A stretch of DNA of 64,000 nucleotides. Source: CAZUDO01 sp964618895. Its GTDB lineage: Bacteria > Desulfobacterota > Binatia > DP-6. Shown here one piece after another: positions 17,401 to 27,330 of the stretch. The stretch is taken from the NCBI GenBank assembly GCA_964618895.1, contig CAZUDO010000097.1:62001-126000 (forward strand). The letters are read 5' to 3'. Below the pieces are notes generated by a model, which was not told where the DNA came from, searched no databases, and worked only from the letters and a program-made list of their open reading frames with translations. The position numbers and the translations under genes were made by a program. Within the stretch, counting starts at the first letter, position 1. Every line of letters starts with the position of its first letter.

Positions 17401-18519
17401 ATGCGTTCGGACCGACATCGCCCGCAGCGCCGGGCACTCGCTTTGGCCGGCGGCGGCATCGTCGGAGGGCTCTACGAGGTCGGTGCCCTGATCGCGCTCG
17501 ATACGCTCTTCGACGGCTTCACCACCTGCGACTTCGACCTCTACGTCGGCACCAGCGCCGGAGCCTTCGTGGCGTCCCTGCTCGCCAATCAGGTCTCGCC
17601 CGAGCTGCTGCGCGAGACCATCGAATCGGATCGTCGTACCCTGCCGCGTCTCTCGGGGTCCCAGTTCCTCTCCCTCCCCTGGCGCTCGTACCTCGACACC
17701 GTCCCCCGCCTGGCCCGGGCACTGCCCCAGCTGACCCGCGACCTCTACGTGCACTGGCGCGAGGCCCTGGTGCTCGACACCCTGGCCTCGCTCCTGCGAC
17801 ACCTGCCCCGCGGCCTGTTCTCCCTCGACGGCCTCGAGAGCTACGTGCGCCAGGTACTCACCCAGGGCGGCCGGACCAACGATTTCCGGCGCCTGCGCCG
17901 CCGCCTGCTGGTGCCGGCCACGGCCCTCGACTCGGGCGGCATTCGCGTCTTCGGCGCACGCGCCGACGAGCGCACGCCCATCTCGCGTGCCGTTGCCGCC
18001 TCGGCGGCCGTCCCGCTCCTCTTCGAGCCGGTGCGTATCGACGGCATCGACTTCGTCGACGCGGCGATCACCAAGACCGCCCATGCTGGCCTGGCGGTGG
18101 ACGCCGGCTACCAGCTGGTGGTGCTGATCAATCCCATCCGCCCGCTGGTCATCGATCATCCCCACGACGAGCCCATCCGCGACCGCGGGCCGCTGGCCAT
18201 CGCCGGGCAGTCGCTGCGCATCGCACTGCACCGGCGGCTGCACGAAGGGCTGCGCCGGCACGCCCGCGAGCGCCCCGATACCGACGTGGTCCTGTTCGAG
18301 CCGTACGCGCACGACCTGCACCTGTTCGACTATCATCTGATGACGTACTCGCTGCGCCACGAGGTGATCCGGCGGGGCTACCGCACCACGGTGAAGACCA
18401 TCCTGGCGGACTACGACCGGCATGCGGCGGTGTTCGGGCGGCACGGGATCCGGCTGGTGGGGCGGACGGACATCGAGGAGCGGGCGCGCCACTGGAGTCG
18501 TCAGCTTCGGGTCGCGTAG
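17401..18519 (+). CDS. Patatin-like phospholipase
   Basis: A 372-residue patatin-family lipid acyl hydrolase. The oxyanion loop ALAGGGIVGGLYEVG is at about 14-28, the nucleophile Ser lies in the GTSAG motif (about 50-54), and the partner Asp is in the DFVDAAI segment (the DG/A motif). No signal peptide; the C-terminal half is rich in charged residues and likely peripheral. ATG at 17401. It stands alone, followed by the element-bearing gap. The lipid substrate is not evident. Confidence 0.85.
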   Translation: MRSDRHRPQRRALALAGGGIVGGLYEVGALIALDTLFDGFTTCDFDLYVGTSAGAFVASLLANQVSPELLRETIESDRRTLPRLSGSQFLSLPWRSYLDTVPRLARALPQLTRDLYVHWREALVLDTLASLLRHLPRGLFSLDGLESYVRQVLTQGGRTNDFRRLRRRLLVPATALDSGGIRVFGARADERTPISRAVAASAAVPLLFEPVRIDGIDFVDAAITKTAHAGLAVDAGYQLVVLINPIRPLVIDHPHDEPIRDRGPLAIAGQSLRIALHRRLHEGLRRHARERPDTDVVLFEPYAHDLHLFDYHLMTYSLRHEVIRRGYRTTVKTILADYDRHAAVFGRHGIRLVGRTDIEERARHWSRQLRVA

Positions 18520-18524
18520 GCGTG

Positions 18525-18649
18525 CGGATGCCGGGGGGTCGCTCCGCGCGAGTCGGGTGCCCCTGCGGTCCGGTTGCCGGCGGCGCGGCCTCGGAGTCAG
18601 CGCCGGTGGTGCCCGCCCGGCGTCGCGCGGAGCGACCCCCCGGCATCCG
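18525..18649. repeat. Structured inverted element, copy B1
   Basis: Perfect 27-bp arms (18525-18551 and 18623-18649) enclose a 71-nt core (18552-18622). The first 68 core bases are identical, in reverse complement, to the core of B2. Arm signature is a CGGGGGG block, seven variable bases, then GCGCGA at the core. Arms differ from B2 at five positions, each matched by a compensating change in the partner arm. Confidence 0.88.
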
Positions 18650-18800
18650 TCGCGACGGGGTGGGGCGTGGGCGAGACCGCCGACAATGCCCCTTCTGGGA
18701 GGGAGCGCCGGGTCGGCGTGCCGCCATGTGGCCGAGGAACGCCCGCTGCGCAACCTGCAGGGGGAGGCGGAGCCCACCGCACAGGACACCGTCGTCACAA

Positions 18801-18925
18801 CGGCAGTCGGGGGGCCTCTCCGCGCGAAGTCGGGCGGGCACCACCGGCGCTGACTCCGAGGCCGCGCCGCCGGCAACCGGACCGCAGGGGCACCCGACTC
18901 GCGCGGAGAGGCCCCCCGACTGCCG
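18801..18925. repeat. Structured inverted element, copy B2
   Basis: Perfect 27-bp arms (18801-18827 and 18899-18925) around a 71-nt core (18828-18898), inverted relative to B1. The B1/B2 pair can also fold into one large inverted repeat through their cores. Confidence 0.88.
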
Positions 18926-18987
18926 CCCCGACGCCAGGGCGTGGCGCAGCCGGCTGCCGGCGTTGCGTGTGACGCGCGATCCGGCGT

Positions 18988-19863
18988 ATGAGCGCGGCGG
19001 TTCCCGTCATGATGGATGTGCGGCGTTTGCGGCTCGTGGGTGAGTGCGCGCTGCTGGCGCTGGTGGCGTATCTGGGCGCCTTCGGCGTGAGCGCGGTGCG
19101 CCGGGGCGGCGTGGATGACGTGCCCCCGGCGCCGGACGGGGAGGACGCAACCCCGGCGGGGGCCGCGGTGGAGGCGTTGGCGGCGTATGCGGTGATTGCC
19201 GAGCGGGATCTGTTCAATCCGGCGCCGGGCGGTGGGGCGACGCTCTCGGAGCCGCGGGGGCTGCGGTTGGAGGGGGTGGCATTGCACGGGGCGGAGGCGC
19301 GGGCAGTGATCGAAGAGACGGCGACGCGGCGGCAGGAGCTGTATCGCGTGGGCGACACCATCGGGGACGCGCGCGTGGCAGCGATCGACTGGGACCGGGT
19401 GACGCTGACGCGCGGCGGGCGGGCCGAGGTGCTGGAGCTGGCGCCGGCGGGGGAGCACGCCGACGACACAGCGCCGGCCGACGGCGAGAGTACGGCCGTG
19501 GCCGCGGCGCCCGCCGCCGGCAGCCGCATCCGGCGGACGAGCGAGAACGCGTACGTGGTCGACCGGCGCGAGCTCGCCGGGGCGGTCGACAACATGAGCG
19601 GCCTCATGACGCAGCTGCGTGCCGTCGCCGAGGTGCGTGACGGCCGGCCGGCCGGGTTCCGGCTGTTCCAGATCCGCGACGGCAGCCTGTTCGCGCGCCT
19701 CGGACTCCGCGACGGCGACGTCGTCCGGCGCGTGAACGGCAGTCCGATCAGCGAGCCCGCCGCCCTGCTCGGGTTCCTGCAGCGCCTCGAGTCCGAGCCG
19801 CGCGTGGCGCTCGACATCATCCGCGGCGACGCCCCCCGTACGCTGGTGTACGACCTGCGATGA
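18988..19863 (+). CDS. gspC: Type II secretion inner-membrane protein GspC
   Basis: A 291-residue GspC. One membrane span (about 17-35) is followed by the periplasmic homology region (AYAVIAERDLFNP onward, about 65-150) that contacts the secretin, and a C-terminal PDZ domain (about 200-290; GFRLFQIRDGSLFARLGLRDGDVVRRVNG in parts). It links the inner-membrane platform to GspD. ATG 18988; its end overlaps gspD by 4 bases (ATGA). The rest of the system lies about 15 kb downstream. Confidence 0.9.
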   Translation: MSAAVPVMMDVRRLRLVGECALLALVAYLGAFGVSAVRRGGVDDVPPAPDGEDATPAGAAVEALAAYAVIAERDLFNPAPGGGATLSEPRGLRLEGVALHGAEARAVIEETATRRQELYRVGDTIGDARVAAIDWDRVTLTRGGRAEVLELAPAGEHADDTAPADGESTAVAAAPAAGSRIRRTSENAYVVDRRELAGAVDNMSGLMTQLRAVAEVRDGRPAGFRLFQIRDGSLFARLGLRDGDVVRRVNGSPISEPAALLGFLQRLESEPRVALDIIRGDAPRTLVYDLR

Positions 19864-21887
19864 GGACGCTCGCCGCCCTGCTGCTGGCCGTCGGTCTCGT
19901 CGGTCCCGCGCCGGCCGAGGACGAGACCGCCACCATCGCACTCAACTTCCAGGACGTGGAGCTGCCCGTGCTGGCCAAGTTCGTGAGCGAGGTGACCGGA
20001 CAGAACTTCATCCTGGACGATCGCGTGCGCGGCAAGGTCACCATCATCTCGCCGACGCGCATCACCCCGACCGAGGCCTACCTGGTGTTCCAATCGGTCC
20101 TGCAGGTGAAGGGCTTCACCACCGTCCCGAGCGGCGCGTTCGTGAAGATCGTCCCGGCGCGCGACGCCCGCGAGACCACGGTGCCCACCGGCACGCGGCG
20201 CGGCGACGAAACCGTCACCCGCATCATCCCGCTCGCGCATGCCAGCGCCACCGGGCTCGTGCCGGTGCTGCAACCGCTGGTCGCGAAGGACGGGCTGCTC
20301 ACCGCCTATCCGTCGACCAACAGTCTCATCGTCATCGACTCGGGCGCCAACATCGAACGCCTGGTCGGCCTGCTGCACGAGCTGGACGTGCCCGCCAGCG
20401 AGCGCAGCCTGGAGGTCGTCGCCCTCCGCTTCGCGGCCGCCGACGAGCTGGCGCGTCGGCTGCGCGAGGCGCTCGCCGGCGGCAACGACGACGGCGCCCC
20501 CGGCCTGCGAGTGGTCGCCGACCCGCGCACCAATACCGTCGTCCTGAGCGGCCCCCCCGACGACGTGCAGCATGCGCGCGCCATCGTCGCGCGCCTGGAC
20601 ACCGCGCCGCTGCCGGGCAGCGCGCGCGTGAACGTCTATCCTCTCCGCTACGCCGACGCCGGCAGCCTGGTGCGCGTGCTGTCGAACCTGCTCGGCCTGC
20701 CGCCCGTTCCGGAGCCCGTCCCGGCGCCCCACGGCAGTTCCTTCATGCGGGCGTCGGCCCGCCGCGCCGCCGGGCGCGGATACGACGGCGAGATCGGGGA
20801 GCCCGTCCCGCCGCCACCACCACCCGCGCTCGAGGCCACGCCGGCCACCGCCGGTGCGACCATGCCACTGCAGGCGCCCATCCGCGTCACCGCCGACCCG
20901 GCCACCAACACGATCATCGTGAGCGCCACCCCGGCCGACTGGGAGATGCTGCGCCCGGTGATCGACCAGCTCGACGTGCGCCGCCGGCAGGTCTTCGTCG
21001 AGGCCATCATCCTGGAGGCGACGCTCGAGAAGACGCGCGCGTTGGGCGTCGACTTCCAGGCCGCGGGCGCCACCGGCAACTACGTCGGCCTAGCGCAGGG
21101 CAACCTGAGTCCGCCGCCGAGCCTGCTCACCCCCGCCGCCAACCCGACGTCGGTCGCTGGCCTGCTGCTCGCCGCCGCCAGCAACACGATGGTCCGCCTG
21201 CCGAACGGCGACGAGGTGCCCGCCCAGACGCTGCTCCTGACGGCCCTCGAGACCGAGAGCGACGTGAACCTGCTGTCGGCGCCGACGCTGGTCGCCACCG
21301 ACAACGAAGAGGCCGAGATCATCGTCGGTCGCAACGTCCCCTTCGTCGCCAGCCGGGCCACCAGCTCGAGCAACCTGGAGAACCTGTTCACCACCATCGA
21401 GCGCCAGGACGTGGGCATCACGCTGCGGCTGACGCCGCAGATCACCGGCGACGATTTCGTCCGTCTGACGCTGTTCGAAGAGGTGTCCGACATCGAGCCG
21501 GGCTCCGACGTGGGCGAGCACGCCGAGCAGCTCGGCCCGACCACCACCGTGCGCTCGGCCAGGACGGCGGTCGCCGCACGTCACGGCCAGACGGTCGTGA
21601 TCGGCGGCCTCCTGGCGGACGCCAGCCGCAGCGCGGAACGGCGCGTGCCCTTCTTCGGCCGCATCCCCGTGCTGGGCGCCTTCTTCCGCTACGACGACGA
21701 CCGCCGGCGGAAGACGAACCTGCTCGTGTTCCTCACCCCGTACATCCTCGCCTCCGACGAGCAGGTGGCCACGCGCGCGCTCGAGGAACGCGAGCGCATG
21801 CGGGCCGCCCTGCCCCCGAGCCGCCGGCGTCAGCCCGCGTTGACGGGTCGCTCCTGGCGCCCACCGGCGGTCGAACCCGCGCCCTGA
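19860..21887 (+). CDS. gspD: Type II secretion outer-membrane secretin GspD
   Basis: A 675-residue secretin. Signal peptide 1-19, N0 domain (about 25-95; NFQDVELPVLAKFVSEVTG), then N1-N3 repeats, the last interrupted by a Pro-rich insertion (PVPPPPPPALEA, about 315-330), and the secretin core at about 370-640 with VEAIILEATLEKTRALGVDF, VPFVASRATSSS and the closing VVIGGLLAD...VPFFGRIPVLGAFF. It forms the outer-membrane pore of the T2SS. The chain ends about 40 residues past the core in a basic/Pro-rich tail; a pilotin is not seen nearby. Confidence 0.95.
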   Translation: MRTLAALLLAVGLVGPAPAEDETATIALNFQDVELPVLAKFVSEVTGQNFILDDRVRGKVTIISPTRITPTEAYLVFQSVLQVKGFTTVPSGAFVKIVPARDARETTVPTGTRRGDETVTRIIPLAHASATGLVPVLQPLVAKDGLLTAYPSTNSLIVIDSGANIERLVGLLHELDVPASERSLEVVALRFAAADELARRLREALAGGNDDGAPGLRVVADPRTNTVVLSGPPDDVQHARAIVARLDTAPLPGSARVNVYPLRYADAGSLVRVLSNLLGLPPVPEPVPAPHGSSFMRASARRAAGRGYDGEIGEPVPPPPPPALEATPATAGATMPLQAPIRVTADPATNTIIVSATPADWEMLRPVIDQLDVRRRQVFVEAIILEATLEKTRALGVDFQAAGATGNYVGLAQGNLSPPPSLLTPAANPTSVAGLLLAAASNTMVRLPNGDEVPAQTLLLTALETESDVNLLSAPTLVATDNEEAEIIVGRNVPFVASRATSSSNLENLFTTIERQDVGITLRLTPQITGDDFVRLTLFEEVSDIEPGSDVGEHAEQLGPTTTVRSARTAVAARHGQTVVIGGLLADASRSAERRVPFFGRIPVLGAFFRYDDDRRRKTNLLVFLTPYILASDEQVATRALEERERMRAALPPSRRRQPALTGRSWRPPAVEPAP

Positions 21888-21953
21888 CCCGCCGGGGCGT
21901 TGCGACACAGCGGCTCCGGGCCTACAACCAGAGCATCCCGGGGAGGGAACGCC

Positions 21954-23282
<1,329 letters not shown>

Positions 23283-23403
23283 GGGGCAGGTCAGGGCTCG
23301 TTCGCCGGACGATCCTGCCGCGGCACGTAGTCGAACGACCCCTTGCGGAGATTCACGAAGGCGAGCTCGGGCAAACTGAAGACCGCCCCGCGCAGCCCCG
23401 CCA

Positions 23404-23648
23404 TCAGGTGATGCCGTGCTCCGCCGCGAGCTTGGCGAGATCCGCCTGGAAGGTGCGGAGGTCGCTGCCGCCCGACCTGGCCCAGGCGCTCGTGTAGTCG
23501 CTCACGTCCTGGCGATAGGCGCGCTCGGCCGCACCCGGGGACGAGCTCGAGGACGAATCGGACGAGTGCGAGCTGCTTCGCAGATCGAGCACCCCGCGAG
23601 GGGGACGAGCGCGAGCGCCGCGAGCACCGAGGCCATGGCTGATCGCAT
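23404..23648 (-). pseudogene. Frameshifted small lipoprotein gene
   Basis: From ATG 23648 (or 23636) the minus strand encodes a lipoprotein signal MASVLAALALVPLAGCS. Directly after the lipobox cysteine the coherent sequence continues in another frame: a Ser-rich linker and then AERAYRQDVSDYTSAWARSG, GGSDLRTFQADLAKLAAEHG, ending at TGA 23404. The helical tail resembles small putative lipoproteins of deltaproteobacteria. Neither frame alone makes sense, so this is a frameshift mutation or an assembly indel near 23580-23590. Confidence 0.6.
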
Positions 23649-23844
23649 GCCGTCCTGATCGCCCGTCGGCGTACCGGCTGTCAATAGCGCGGGGTGCTCT
23701 GATGTCACGGCGCTGGCTCGCCCGTGGCGAGCGCGAGCAGCAGGAGGGCGATCGCGGTCGACCAGCCTCGTCTCACCGCAGCCGGCGCCGGAGTCAGCAC
23801 CGGCACGCATAGCCTAGCTTCAGTAATCATGATAATCAAAACCA

Positions 23845-24996
23845 GTGCTTTCGCGCCTCATCCAGCTCCCGAAGCGCCCCAGGGACTCCTTCTTCCTGTG
23901 GGGACCGCGCCAGACCGGGAAGACCTCGCTGTTGCGGGCGATGTATCCGCAGGCGTTCTGGGTCGACCTGCGCACGTCGGACCAGTTCGTGCGCTATCCC
24001 CGCCGCCCCGCTGCGCTCCGCGAGCACCTCGCGGCCGCCGGGCGCGTTCGGCTCGTAGTCATCGACGAAGTCCCCAAGGTTCCCCAGCTGCTCGACGAGG
24101 TCCACTGGTTGATCGAGAACCGTGGCGTGGTCTTCGCGCTGTGCGGCTCGAGCGCGCGCAAGGTCCGGCACGGACACGCCAACCTCCTCGGGGGACGGGC
24201 GCTGCGGTACGAGCTGTTCGGCCTGGTGTCGGTCGAAGTGGGCGCAGACTTCGACATCGTGCGCGCCGTGCAGCACGGCGCGCTACCGCGGCACTACCTG
24301 CACGATGCCCCCGCGCCGTCACTGCGCGCCTACGTGGCCGACTACCTGAAGGAAGAGATCGCCGCGGAAGGTGTCGTGCGCAACCTGCCCGCGTTTTCCG
24401 ACTTCCTCGTGGCCGCGGCGCTCGCGGACGGCGAGCTGGTGAACTTCGCGACCATCGCGCGCGACTGCGGCGTCTCGCCGCCGACCGTTCGTGAATACTT
24501 CCAGATTCTCGTCGACACGCTGCTGGGACGCTTCCTGCCGGGCTACATCAAACGGCCGAAGCGCCGCGTGGTGCAGGCGCCCAAGTTCTACTTCGCCGAT
24601 GTCGGGGTGGTGAACATTCTCGCCAAACGCGGGCGGCCCGAGCCCGGGTCGCCGCTCTTCGGGAAGGCCCTCGAAAGCTGGATCGCGCACGAACTGCATG
24701 CCTACCGGGCGTACCGGGAGCAGTTCGACGACCTCGCGTACTGGCGGCTTGCGAGCGGCATCGAGGTGGATTTCGTGATCGACGACGTCGCGCATGCCAT
24801 CGAGGTGAAGGCCACGGCCAACGCGCACGCGACCCATCTGCGCGGGCTGCGCGAGATCGTACGCGATCACCCGCGCGTGAAGACGCGCACGCTCGTCTGT
24901 CTCGAGCCGTCGCCACGACGCACCGACGACGGCATCGACGTGCTGCCGGTCCGCGAGTTCCTCCGGCGGCTGTGGGCGGATGACCTGTTACGGTGA
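23845..24996 (+). CDS. AAA ATPase with DUF4143 domain
   Basis: A 383-residue protein of the AAA/DUF4143 type. Walker A GPRQTGKTS lies at 20-28 and Walker B LVVIDEV at 70-76. The C-terminal DUF4143 region contains GKALESWIAHEL, GIEVDFVID and AIEVKAT, a PD-(D/E)xK-like pattern. GTG 23845 is the start. These proteins are widespread, often move horizontally and are poorly understood; some are thought to behave like toxin-antitoxin or DNA-processing components. A decayed relative lies at 53939-54265. Confidence 0.85.
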   Translation: MLSRLIQLPKRPRDSFFLWGPRQTGKTSLLRAMYPQAFWVDLRTSDQFVRYPRRPAALREHLAAAGRVRLVVIDEVPKVPQLLDEVHWLIENRGVVFALCGSSARKVRHGHANLLGGRALRYELFGLVSVEVGADFDIVRAVQHGALPRHYLHDAPAPSLRAYVADYLKEEIAAEGVVRNLPAFSDFLVAAALADGELVNFATIARDCGVSPPTVREYFQILVDTLLGRFLPGYIKRPKRRVVQAPKFYFADVGVVNILAKRGRPEPGSPLFGKALESWIAHELHAYRAYREQFDDLAYWRLASGIEVDFVIDDVAHAIEVKATANAHATHLRGLREIVRDHPRVKTRTLVCLEPSPRRTDDGIDVLPVREFLRRLWADDLLR

Positions 24997-25104
24997 TCGG
25001 GATGCGAGCTACGGGTCATCGCCCTCCAGTTCTGGCAGGGAAGCGCGATGGTGCCCGAGTCGTGCCCTGATCTACCAGCAGTAACGGACACCCCGCGGCC
25101 ACCT

Positions 25105-25752
25105 TCAGCGCCCGCGCACGTCCTCGCCCGTCAACGGATGGCGCGGCCCGTACAGCAGGCCGTGGGTCTGGTCGAACACCATCACCCCGGTCGCCGAGCG
25201 CGCCAGGTCGTGCGCCGGATCGGTGAAGCTCGCGATCACCTGCGTGATCAGTGCCGCCACCAGCATGCCGATCGGGTCGCTCTGTCCCTGCGCCGACGAC
25301 TGCTGCGCGAACGCGGTCCCCGTCCACACGGTCGTGCCCGTCGCCAGGTCCACCAGCGTAGCGCGCGCCTTGACCACCGTGTCGGACGAGATGACGCGGT
25401 ACTTCTGGCCCCAGTCTTCGATGGTGACGTACAGCGCGGCGTCGGCGCCCAGCACCTCGCGCAGCTTCGCGTGCGACACGCCGTGCATCTCGCCCGCCGT
25501 GGGGAGGCCGTTCTCTTTCATGAACGCGTCCACCACCGCCACCGGGAAGACGTAGTAGCCGCACTCGGCGAGCGGGCGCGTGACCGTGGATAGGAATACG
25601 TACGGCGCGTTCACGTCGGTGGTCTCGTTGAGTGGCGGCAGGACGACGATCGAGCGCGGCACATGCGCCCGGAAGCCGGTGTAGTCGGGCGGCGGGACGC
25701 GGCCGCAGGCAGCCAGCAGCAGCGTCAGCCCGGCGGCGAGCGCACGCGTCAC
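25105..25752 (-). CDS. DUF799 (GNA1162-like) lipoprotein
   Basis: A 215-residue lipoprotein of the DUF799 family. Signal peptide with lipobox LLLAACG (Cys16), then PRSIVVLPPLNETTDVNAPYVFLSTVT split over the conserved N-terminal region, and VEDWGQ-type motif IEDWGQKYRVI. GTG 25752 overlaps the stop of the DUF4810 gene by 4 bases. The trio CsgG-DUF4810-DUF799 is a recurrent lipoprotein operon in proteobacteria; its function is not settled but a trans-envelope or outer-membrane role is likely. Confidence 0.85.
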   Translation of the reverse strand: MTRALAAGLTLLLAACGRVPPPDYTGFRAHVPRSIVVLPPLNETTDVNAPYVFLSTVTRPLAECGYYVFPVAVVDAFMKENGLPTAGEMHGVSHAKLREVLGADAALYVTIEDWGQKYRVISSDTVVKARATLVDLATGTTVWTGTAFAQQSSAQGQSDPIGMLVAALITQVIASFTDPAHDLARSATGVMVFDQTHGLLYGPRHPLTGEDVRGR

Positions 25753-26105
25753 GGAGCCTCCAGCTTGCCGAGCAGGCGGTCGACGAACACGGCCCCCTCG
25801 GGGAAGAGCTGCTTCTCGGTTTCCAGCGCCGCCCGCGCCGCGGCGCCGTTGCCCTGCAGGACGTACATGTACCCCAGATGCGCGTACACCCCGGGCGCGA
25901 TGCGCTCGCCCTTGGCGGCCGCCTCGCCGATGTCGCGCGTGAGACGCTCCACCTGCACGCCCGGGTCGGCTTTGCCGGGCTCGGTGTACATCTCGTAGAC
26001 GAGGGGCTCGTAGGGCCCCCACCGGTAATACGGACCGGCGCCGCAGGCCGACAGACCGGCCACGCCGAGCAGCAGCGCCAGCCGGGCAAGCGTCCGTGCG
26101 CTCAC
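25749..26105 (-). CDS. DUF4810 lipoprotein
   Basis: A 118-residue lipoprotein: signal with lipobox GLSACG (Cys21), then YYRWGPYEPLVYEMYTEPGK, the family signature, and a helical TPR-like tail (AHLGYMYVLQGNGAAARAAL, LFPEGAVFVDRLL). GTG 26105 overlaps the stop of the CsgG-like gene by 4 bases, and its own stop overlaps the DUF799 start. Middle member of the lipoprotein operon. Confidence 0.85.
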   Translation of the reverse strand: MSARTLARLALLLGVAGLSACGAGPYYRWGPYEPLVYEMYTEPGKADPGVQVERLTRDIGEAAAKGERIAPGVYAHLGYMYVLQGNGAAARAALETEKQLFPEGAVFVDRLLGKLEAP

Positions 26106-26794
26106 CGCGCCCGCGTCGGCGACCACTCGTTCCGCTCGAGGCCGGCGACCAGGTTGTTCACGGCTTCGGTGATGGCCAGGTTCATCACCTTGCCGTTCAG
26201 CGTCGCGTCGTAGCCCGCCACCGTGCCGAAGCCGATCACTTCGCGGTTGCTCAGATCGAACTCGCCCGCGCCCTGCACCGCGTACACCACCTGCGACGAA
26301 CGCACGTCGACGATGTTGAGCGCCACCTTGGCGTAGGCGAGCTGCTTCTTGCCGTAGCCCAGGATCCCGAAGAGCTGGGTATCCCCGGTCTCGCGCCGGC
26401 CGAACTCGGTCACGTCGCCGGTGACGGCGACCTGCGCCCCGGTGAGCTGCTGCTGCTCGCCGCGGATGGTGGCTTCGCGCGCGATCTCCTCCATGTTGTC
26501 GCGGTCGACCAGCACGAACCGCCCGGTCTGCTGCAGGTGCGTCTTCAGGATGGTCTTCGCCTGCGTGCCGAGCGGATCACCGCCGTCGGCGAACGCGCCG
26601 CGCAGATACTGCGAGCGGTTCTGGAACTTGCCCACCACCAGCGTGTAGCGCGGCCCCTGGTACGCCGTGCCGTGCGAGGCCACCGTCGGCGCCTCGAGGG
26701 CGCGGTGCGACTCGCGCACGCAGCCGGCCGTCCCCATGCCCAGGATGACCAGCATCGCCACCCAGCCGTACGCCTGCCCTCGCGATCTCTTCAT
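26102..26794 (-). CDS. CsgG/HfaB-family lipoprotein
   Basis: A 230-residue CsgG-family protein. Lipobox GTAGC (Cys25); then YTLVVGKFQNRSQYLRGAFADG, LVDRDNMEEIAREATIRGEQ and the YAKVALNIVDVRSSQVVYAVQGAGE strand, all family features. CsgG proper is the outer-membrane channel for curli; here there are no curli genes, and its partners are DUF4810 and DUF799. ATG 26794 has an AGGAGGG ribosome site. First gene of the trio. Confidence 0.88.
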   Translation of the reverse strand: MKRSRGQAYGWVAMLVILGMGTAGCVRESHRALEAPTVASHGTAYQGPRYTLVVGKFQNRSQYLRGAFADGGDPLGTQAKTILKTHLQQTGRFVLVDRDNMEEIAREATIRGEQQQLTGAQVAVTGDVTEFGRRETGDTQLFGILGYGKKQLAYAKVALNIVDVRSSQVVYAVQGAGEFDLSNREVIGFGTVAGYDATLNGKVMNLAITEAVNNLVAGLERNEWSPTRAR

Positions 26795-26808
26795 CACGAC
26801 CCTCCTGC

Positions 26809-27261
26809 TCACGACTGCCATCCCGCCGGGGGCTGGACGGCCTCACCCCCGCGCCGGACGGCGAACGCCTGCAGCTCGAACGACCACCCCGGCGTGCCGG
26901 CGTAGCCGCTCTCCACGTCCCAGTGGATGCTCACGTGCCCGTCCGGCGCGACACGCGCATCCAGCGTCCGCTGCATCCGCTCGAACTCGTTGGCGCGCGC
27001 ATCCTGCCGACTCAGCAGCCGGAAGACGAGTCGGACCCCATCCACCGGCTCGGCGTACGGATTGCGCACCATGCCGCGGATGCGGATGCGCCGGCCGTCG
27101 CTGGAGAGCGACGGCGTGTACACCTGCAGCTGTCCCGGCGCGAGCGACGTCTCGGGCGGCCCGAACTGCACGCCGCGCACGTCGGGGGACGACGGCCCGG
27201 TCATGGCGCACGCCGCCGCCAGGACGACGATCGCGAGCGTCCATCGCCCTCGGGAACCCAT
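26809..27261 (-). CDS. Putative lipoprotein upstream of the CsgG-like gene
   Basis: A 150-residue protein with a lipoprotein-type signal (IVVLAAACAM, Cys18). The mature part is beta-rich with a single domain (RIRIRGMVRNPYAEPVDGVRLVFR, HVSIHWDVESGY), reminiscent of FxLYD/DUF1425-like domains, but I cannot name the family. It lies 14 bp upstream of the CsgG-like gene in the same direction, so it probably belongs to that operon. GGAGGGAG ribosome site before ATG 27261. Confidence 0.65.
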   Translation of the reverse strand: MGSRGRWTLAIVVLAAACAMTGPSSPDVRGVQFGPPETSLAPGQLQVYTPSLSSDGRRIRIRGMVRNPYAEPVDGVRLVFRLLSRQDARANEFERMQRTLDARVAPDGHVSIHWDVESGYAGTPGWSFELQAFAVRRGGEAVQPPAGWQS

Positions 27262-27330
27262 CGGGCTCCCTCCATAGCGCGCCTCGCTGCCCGAGGAAAC
27301 CGCCGACGACGAAGGCCGCGCGGCGTCGCC

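Larger units (their letters stand above)
18520..18987. other. Non-coding gap holding two structured inverted elements
   Basis: 468 bp between patatin and gspC without a credible gene. It contains elements B1 (18525-18649) and B2 (18801-18925), which share a 68-bp identical core in opposite orientation. The 151-bp spacer 18650-18800 and the 62 bp before gspC show no recognisable feature. Confidence 0.7.

Noticed and set aside
23587..23699. 12-bp inverted repeat GAGCACCCCGCG / CGCGGGGTGCTC as a fifth structured element
   Set aside because: Arms are short, the spacer is 89 nt rather than 71, and one arm lies in the broken lipoprotein gene; chance is likely at this G+C.
23770..23815. Resemblance of CCGGAGTCAGCACCGG to the B-type element core
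   Set aside because: Only about 16 bases are similar and there are no flanking inverted arms; too weak to call a remnant.
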